10,226 nucleotides of DNA, from positions 23,852 to 34,077 of the forward strand of contig NZOF01000189.1 of assembly GCA_002695185.1 (NCBI GenBank), given 5' to 3'. This DNA is from Erythrobacter sp. (GTDB lineage: Bacteria; Pseudomonadota; Alphaproteobacteria; Sphingomonadales; Sphingomonadaceae). Below are positions 5,995 through 10,226 of the stretch, piece after piece. The stretch's first letter is position 1, and each line of letters starts with the position of its first letter. The notes beneath the pieces are model-generated. The model was not told the origin of the DNA and did not search any database. It saw nothing but the letters and a program-made list of their open reading frames with translations. A program made the translations under genes and the position numbers.

Positions 5995-6724
5995 CTTTCT
6001 GGTAGCCCTGGGGGCCACTGTCGTCGCGGGCTGCGATGCAGTCGGCGACAGCGCATGGTTTGGCAAGATCGTCGACCGAGCACAGGACTGGCATCGTGGT
6101 TTGCACCGGACACTTGGCGGCGGGCGCATTTCCATGGCTCCCGAATATGGCCGCGAGGCAATCTCGCCCTTCTTTCGCGGCAACGGCACCCAAAGCGTCG
6201 ACACCGCAGCTTATCGCGCGGCCATGGAAGATGGCTTTGCCAACTGGACCATTAGCGTATCAGGACTTGTCGAGCACCCGCTCGATCTCTCGATGGAAAA
6301 TATCCGCGGCCTGCCGCAGCGCACACAAATCACGCGCCATGATTGCGTGGAGGGATGGAGCGCTATCGGTGAATGGACCGGACCCCAGCTCTCGACGATA
6401 CTGGAAGCTGCGAAAGTCCGGCCGGAAGCCCGCTTTGTTATCTTCCGCTGTGCCGACAATTTGAACGGCGGCGATTACTATGAAAGCTGCGATCTCGACG
6501 ATGCTTTCCATCCCCAGACCATTCTTGCGCATCAGCTTAATGGAGAGCCGCTGCCCGAACGCAATGGCGCCCCCGTCCGGCTGAGGCTGGAACGCCAACT
6601 AGGCTACAAGCACGCGAAATATCTGACCGGCATCGAACTGGTCGAAAGCCTCGATGAGGTTGGCGGCGGAAAGGGCGGCTATTGGGAAGATCGCTCGGGC
6701 TACCAATGGTATGCCGGGATCTGA
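5981..6724 (+). CDS. Tat-exported molybdopterin-dependent oxidoreductase, sulfite oxidase fold (probable lipoprotein)
   Basis: The 247-residue protein starts with R-R-R-N-F-L-V, a twin-arginine signal, followed by a hydrophobic stretch ending V-V-A-G-C. Cys18 is therefore a likely lipid-anchor site. The body fits the oxidoreductase molybdopterin-binding domain of the sulfite oxidase/MsrP family: W-T-I-S-V-S-G-L-V at 89-97, and R-H-D-C-V-E-G-W-S at 119-127, where Cys122 should be the thiolate ligand of molybdenum (MsrP has C-V-E-A-W-S here). The segment R-L-R-L-E-R-Q-L-G-Y-K leads to K-Y-L-T-G-I-E-L-V near the C-terminus. There is no C-terminal dimerisation domain as in sulfite oxidase and no heme motif. 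Electrons would pass to or from the overlapping membrane cytochrome b. The substrate is unknown; sulfite, sulfoxides or methionine sulfoxide are possible by family. It converges with the outer membrane factor gene 39 bases downstream, with no clear terminator between them. Confidence 0.85.
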   Translation: MRRRNFLVALGATVVAGCDAVGDSAWFGKIVDRAQDWHRGLHRTLGGGRISMAPEYGREAISPFFRGNGTQSVDTAAYRAAMEDGFANWTISVSGLVEHPLDLSMENIRGLPQRTQITRHDCVEGWSAIGEWTGPQLSTILEAAKVRPEARFVIFRCADNLNGGDYYESCDLDDAFHPQTILAHQLNGEPLPERNGAPVRLRLERQLGYKHAKYLTGIELVESLDEVGGGKGGYWEDRSGYQWYAGI

Positions 6725-6763
6725 TCACAGACATCTAGCAGCCCTAGCACGAGAGGCAGAGGC

Positions 6764-8173
6764 CTATCGGACCGTACCGATCCCGCCTCCAAGAGCGACG
6801 AACAGTGTCGTTCCGTTCTGCAGATAGGCCCGTCGCGTGGTGAGCAGTTGCTGCTGGGCTGAAAACAGATTGCGTTCCGCATCGAGCACTTCGAGATAAT
6901 CCGCCACGCCTTCGCGGTAACGCAGGCGGGCAAGACGGGCGAGCCTTTCCTGCGCTGCGACGCCGTTCTCCAGGGCCGCAACCTGCTCGGCCAGCCAGCG
7001 TCTTCCGGCTAAGCCGTCCGACACTTCCCGGAATGCGGTCTGGACCGTCTTTTCGTATATCGCGACCTGTTCGACCTCGCGCGCTTCGGCAAGGTCCAAG
7101 CTCGCCTCGCGGGCACCCCAATCGAAAATCGGCAGCGTTACTGACGGGCCGAACGACCATGAGAAACCATCCGACCCGAATAGGCCGCCCAGATCGCTCG
7201 ACGCCAGACCCGCGTTACCGGTCAGCGAAATCGTGGGGAAGAATGCCGCCCGGGCGGCGCCGATGTTCGCACGCGCGGCGCGGAGCTGTTCCTCCGCAGC
7301 CTGTATGTCGGGGCGCACGAGCAGAAGATCTGACGGCGTCCCAGGGTCCAGAGCCATCCCCCTGTTCTGCGCAGTCATTGGCAAGGGCTGAGGCAAGTTG
7401 GCGGGGATCGTCCCGCCTACCAGGACTGCCAGCTGGTTGCGCAACCTTGCCTGAGCGAGACGCTCGGACGCCAGCTGTTGCTGAGCCGTAGTCAGCAGCG
7501 TTTCCGCCTGCCGGAAAGGCAGCGCGGATGTCACGCCTGCATCAAGGCGCCGCTGAGCAATGCGCAGACCTTCCCGTCGGCTCTCCAGTGTCGCCTCAGC
7601 CAGCTGGATCTGCGCTTCGGTCTCCAGCAATTCGAAATAGGTCGATGCCGTGTCTGCAATAAGAGAAAGGTAGAAGGCTCGCTGGTTTGCTTCGACCGCC
7701 AGATACTGCGCCCGCGCTGCTTCGGAGAGGTTGGCAACCCGTCCCCAGAAATCCAGTTCGAAGGAAGATACGCCGACACCAACATTGAACCGATCCGTGG
7801 TTATTGCGCCTTCGGCGCCCGGTTGCACCGTACCGAGAGGCGTGCGGGATCGGGTAGCAGATGCGCTTGCGACCGGGGTCGGCAATCGGCGGCTGTCCTC
7901 GATGCGATATTGCGCGCGAGCTTGTTCGATCCGGGCTGTCGCCGCCACAAGGTCGCGGTTGTTCGCAACAGCCGTATCGATAAGCGCGACCAGTCTCTGA
8001 TCGGCAAACCATTCCGCATAGGTCAGCGTGCTGGCGACCACGGTTCCGTCCGGCCGGTAATCAGCGTCGTAGGCAAGTGGCGTGGAGAGAGCGGGACGCT
8101 CATGATCCGGTGCCATGTTGACGCAACCGGAGAGAGCCAGAGCCGAAAGGCTGGCTGTTAGCAAGCGTCTCAT
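6764..8173 (-). CDS. NodT-family outer membrane efflux lipoprotein (RND outer membrane factor)
   Basis: The 469-residue protein is the outer membrane/periplasmic channel of a tripartite efflux pump. It opens with a lipoprotein signal ending L-A-L-S-G-C (Cys17), then the family's short Asp/Pro-rich stretch. Two outer-membrane-efflux repeats follow. The first includes S-F-E-L-D-F-W-G-R, and the second begins with L-L-L-V-R-P-D-I-Q-A-A-E and contains A-R-A-A-F-F-P-T-I-S-L-T-G, the signatures of OprM/NodT proteins. Near the end is L-R-Y-R-E-G-V-A-D-Y-L-E-V-L-D-A-E, also typical. The length matches the family, so it looks complete. The start ATG overlaps the pump stop as ATGA, and AAGGAG lies 7 bases upstream inside the pump gene, showing translational coupling. 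It is the last gene of the efflux operon, reading leftward. Confidence 0.93.
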   Translation of the reverse strand: MRRLLTASLSALALSGCVNMAPDHERPALSTPLAYDADYRPDGTVVASTLTYAEWFADQRLVALIDTAVANNRDLVAATARIEQARAQYRIEDSRRLPTPVASASATRSRTPLGTVQPGAEGAITTDRFNVGVGVSSFELDFWGRVANLSEAARAQYLAVEANQRAFYLSLIADTASTYFELLETEAQIQLAEATLESRREGLRIAQRRLDAGVTSALPFRQAETLLTTAQQQLASERLAQARLRNQLAVLVGGTIPANLPQPLPMTAQNRGMALDPGTPSDLLLVRPDIQAAEEQLRAARANIGAARAAFFPTISLTGNAGLASSDLGGLFGSDGFSWSFGPSVTLPIFDWGAREASLDLAEAREVEQVAIYEKTVQTAFREVSDGLAGRRWLAEQVAALENGVAAQERLARLARLRYREGVADYLEVLDAERNLFSAQQQLLTTRRAYLQNGTTLFVALGGGIGTVR

Positions 8174-10226
8174 TCCGTTTCTCCTTCGAGATGGCCCGCC
8201 GGTTTGGGTTTGCGTCCTCCCAGTCTGGTTCGCACCAGCAGGTAGAGCAGCGGAATGATAAAGATGCCGATTGCCGTAGCCGCGATCATCCCGCCCATGA
8301 CACCTGTTCCGACCGCGATGCGGCTGGCAGCACCAGCGCCGGAAGAGAGAACCAGCGGAACCATACCCAGAATAAACGCAAGCGAAGTCATGACGATCGG
8401 ACGCAACCGCAACCGTGCTGCTGCCTTCACCGCCTCAAGCGGGCTCTTGCCCTCTGCCTCTTCCTCAATCGCGAATTCGACGATCAGGATGGCGTTTTTG
8501 GCGGCAAGTCCGATAATCGTGATGAGCCCTACGTTGAAGTAAATGTCCGCCGACAATCCGCGCAGCATGGTGAACACAACTGCACCCAGAACACCCATCG
8601 GCACGATCAGCAGAACCGAAAGGGGCACGACCCAACTTTCGTAGAGCGCGGCAAGCACAAGAAAGACAATTACGACTGAAAGGCCAAGCAGCAGGCCGAT
8701 CTGACCGCCAGCCTGCTTTTCTTCATAGCTGATGCCGGTCCATTCGAACCCGATGCCTTCCGGCAACTGGCTGGCAAGTTGCTCCATCTCTGCGATGGCG
8801 GCCCCCGATGATGCGCCAGGCGCCGCAGTGCCAGACAGAGTCATCGCAGGGTACCCGTTATAGCGCGCCACGGCCGGCGGGCCGGCAGTCCACTCCGCAG
8901 TGGCGAAAGCACTGAACGGTACCAGCGCGCCTTCCGCATTGGGAATACGGAGCGATAATACATCCTCAGGCGTCATCCGATGCGGCGCATCTGCCTGAAC
9001 GAGAACCTGAAGGACACGACCCTGCCGGTTGAAATCATTCGCGTAAGCCGAACCGAAATTGATCGACAGCGCGTTGTTCACGTCGTTCATCGAAAGGCCC
9101 ATCGCACGTGCATTGACGCGGTCCACTTCCACGTGAAGTTGCGGCGCCGGTGCCTCGTCCTCTGGACGGATATTGGCCAAGGTCGAACTTTGTGATGCCA
9201 TGCCCAGAAGTTGGTCACGTGCTGCGGTGAGGGCGTCGCGGCCAAGACCGGCACGGTCCTGAAGTTTCATCGTGAAGCCGCTGGCCTGACCGAGTGACTG
9301 AATTGCCGGAGGCTGGATCGCGAAAGCCAAGGCGTTGTCGAGCCCCATGAACATACCCATGGCACGGCCCACCAGACCTTCAGCCGAACTCGCATCTCCG
9401 CTACGCTCGCCCCAGTCTTCCAGAGGGGTGAAGATGATGGCGTGATTTTGCCCTTGGCCGAAGAAACTGAAGCCTCTCACAACCACTCGATCTTCAACCT
9501 CTTCTTGTGAGGCCCAGAATTCTTCGACCGGAGCCAGCGCCTCGTTCAGCCTCTCGCGGGTAGAGCCCGCAGGAGATTGGACAACGGTGATGACATAGCC
9601 TTGGTCTTCCGTGGGCAGGAAGCCGCCGGGAAGCCGGAAGAAAAGCAGTCCGGTGAGACCGGCAAGCAGGAGGAATACTGCGAAGCCACGCATCGGTCGA
9701 TTCAAGATCCGCTCGTTTGCCTTTCCGTAGCGATCGGTCATCTTGCCGAACCAGCGGTTGAAGCGACCAAAGAAGCGCCCCGTCGAACGGCGGGCTTTCT
9801 CTACCACCCCGCGCCAGCCATCGGGTAACGGCTCGTCGGTCTCACTTTCGGCAGGCGTCTCGTCGCCGTGGCCCTGAATATCTTCCTTGCGAAGGAAAGT
9901 CGCACACAGCGCCGGCGTCAACGATAGCGCGAGGACGGCGGAGAAGAAGATCGAAATGGAGAGGGTTACGGAAAACTGCCGATAAATGCCGCCAGTGGAC
10001 CCAGGGAAAAATGCCATGGGAATGAATACGGCAATCAGGACCAGCGTGATGCCGATGATCGCTCCTGTGATCTGGTCCATGGCTTTGCGCGTCGCCTGCA
10101 GCGGACCAAGGCCCTCTTCACGCATTATGCGCTCCACATTATCGATGACCACAATTGCGTCATCAACTAGAATGCCGATCGCCAGCCCCATGCCGAACAG
10201 GGAAAGCACGTTGATCGAAAAGCCGA
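8170..10226 (-). CDS. RND multidrug efflux pump inner membrane subunit, HAE1/AcrB family (5' part outside window)
   Basis: The last 684 residues are present; the frame runs off the right edge with G-F-S-I-N, which matches AcrB near residue 387, so about a third is missing. The fragment holds the proton-relay aspartates in G-I-L-V-D-D-A-I-V-V (AcrB Asp407/408) and the relay lysine in G-L-A-A-K-N-A-I-L-I-V-E-F-A (AcrB Lys940). It also holds D-Q-G-Y after the TM7 region, the porter-domain phrases G-R-V-L-Q-V and L-V-P-F-S-A-F, and R-L-R-P-I-V-M-T-S-L-A-F-I-L-G. The HAE1 class exports hydrophobic drugs, dyes, detergents or solvents by H+ antiport. The switch loop reads G-F-S-F-F-G-Q-G-Q-N, keeping the two Phe of AcrB (615, 617) but with Gln at AcrB Arg620. 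A roughly 25-residue acidic insertion sits in the TM6-TM7 cytosolic linker (about 9784-9888). The adaptor gene is expected beyond the right edge. Confidence 0.95.
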   Translation of the reverse strand, partial: GFSINVLSLFGMGLAIGILVDDAIVVIDNVERIMREEGLGPLQATRKAMDQITGAIIGITLVLIAVFIPMAFFPGSTGGIYRQFSVTLSISIFFSAVLALSLTPALCATFLRKEDIQGHGDETPAESETDEPLPDGWRGVVEKARRSTGRFFGRFNRWFGKMTDRYGKANERILNRPMRGFAVFLLLAGLTGLLFFRLPGGFLPTEDQGYVITVVQSPAGSTRERLNEALAPVEEFWASQEEVEDRVVVRGFSFFGQGQNHAIIFTPLEDWGERSGDASSAEGLVGRAMGMFMGLDNALAFAIQPPAIQSLGQASGFTMKLQDRAGLGRDALTAARDQLLGMASQSSTLANIRPEDEAPAPQLHVEVDRVNARAMGLSMNDVNNALSINFGSAYANDFNRQGRVLQVLVQADAPHRMTPEDVLSLRIPNAEGALVPFSAFATAEWTAGPPAVARYNGYPAMTLSGTAAPGASSGAAIAEMEQLASQLPEGIGFEWTGISYEEKQAGGQIGLLLGLSVVIVFLVLAALYESWVVPLSVLLIVPMGVLGAVVFTMLRGLSADIYFNVGLITIIGLAAKNAILIVEFAIEEEAEGKSPLEAVKAAARLRLRPIVMTSLAFILGMVPLVLSSGAGAASRIAVGTGVMGGMIAATAIGIFIIPLLYLLVRTRLGGRKPKPAGHLEGETE
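8181..8186 (-). promoter_or_regulatory. Ribosome binding site of the outer membrane factor inside the pump gene
   Basis: On the minus strand AAGGAG lies 7 bases before the ATG at 8173-8171, within the last codons of the RND gene. It confirms the start and the operon order pump then outer membrane factor. Confidence 0.75.

Noticed and set aside
5329..6204. Long minus-strand open frame (291 codons) across the cytochrome b and molybdoprotein genes
   Set aside because: It is antisense to two well-supported genes, with a charged, low-hydrophobicity composition and no motif.
6725..6763. Possible terminator between the convergent molybdoprotein and outer membrane factor genes
   Set aside because: Only short, imperfect repeats (CTAG copies) are present, with no GC stem and no T tract on either strand.
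1..10226. CRISPR array, tRNA, rRNA, insertion sequence or prophage genes
   Set aside because: No regularly spaced direct repeats, no tRNA-like cloverleaf, no transposase or integrase motifs, and no paired terminal inverted repeats were seen on reading.

Overview
The window is GC-rich, densely coded DNA from a free-living alphaproteobacterium, most likely a sphingomonad (Sphingomonadaceae/Erythrobacteraceae type). This rests on protein flavour and gene content: a glucan hydrolase tail next to a GluP-type sugar transporter, a NodT-type outer membrane lipoprotein with an HAE1-type RND pump, and a b-type cytochrome/molybdopterin protein pair. It is inference, not a database match. I see no rRNA, tRNA, CRISPR array, insertion sequence or phage gene. 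It looks like ordinary chromosome.

Layout. Positions 1-366 (+) hold the C-terminal end of a probable periplasmic GH3 beta-glucan glucohydrolase. It is followed by a sugar/H+ symporter of the FucP/GluP family (476-1774, +), which plausibly imports the released sugar. A strong hairpin terminator (1797-1840) ends that unit. Immediately after it comes a CysQ-like phosphatase of the inositol monophosphatase family (1864-2598, +). It converges on, and shares a CTAG stop overlap with, a CitE-like CoA-ester lyase (2595-3488, -). The lyase lies downstream of a YcaD-like MFS transporter on the same strand (3556-4791, -). Diverging from that transporter is csaA, a tRNA-binding chaperone-like protein (4878-5213, +). 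It is followed by a two-gene redox module: a membrane cytochrome b (5299-5994, +) overlapping a Tat-exported, probably lipid-anchored sulfite-oxidase-fold molybdoprotein (5981-6724, +).

The right third is the distal part of a tripartite multidrug efflux operon on the minus strand. The RND pump subunit (8170 to beyond 10226, start outside the window) overlaps by ATGA with the outer membrane factor lipoprotein (6764-8173). The periplasmic adaptor gene would be expected upstream of the pump, beyond the right edge.

How they work together: three functional groups are visible, namely sugar polymer breakdown and import, a periplasmic molybdenum redox couple feeding or drawing on the quinone pool, and drug/solvent efflux. 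CysQ, the CoA lyase, the YcaD-like transporter and CsaA are housekeeping or accessory metabolic genes with no obvious shared pathway. The least characterised part is the cytochrome b/molybdoprotein pair. I did not find a clearly new system here. Gaps between genes are all under 110 bases, so there is no large unexplained non-coding stretch.
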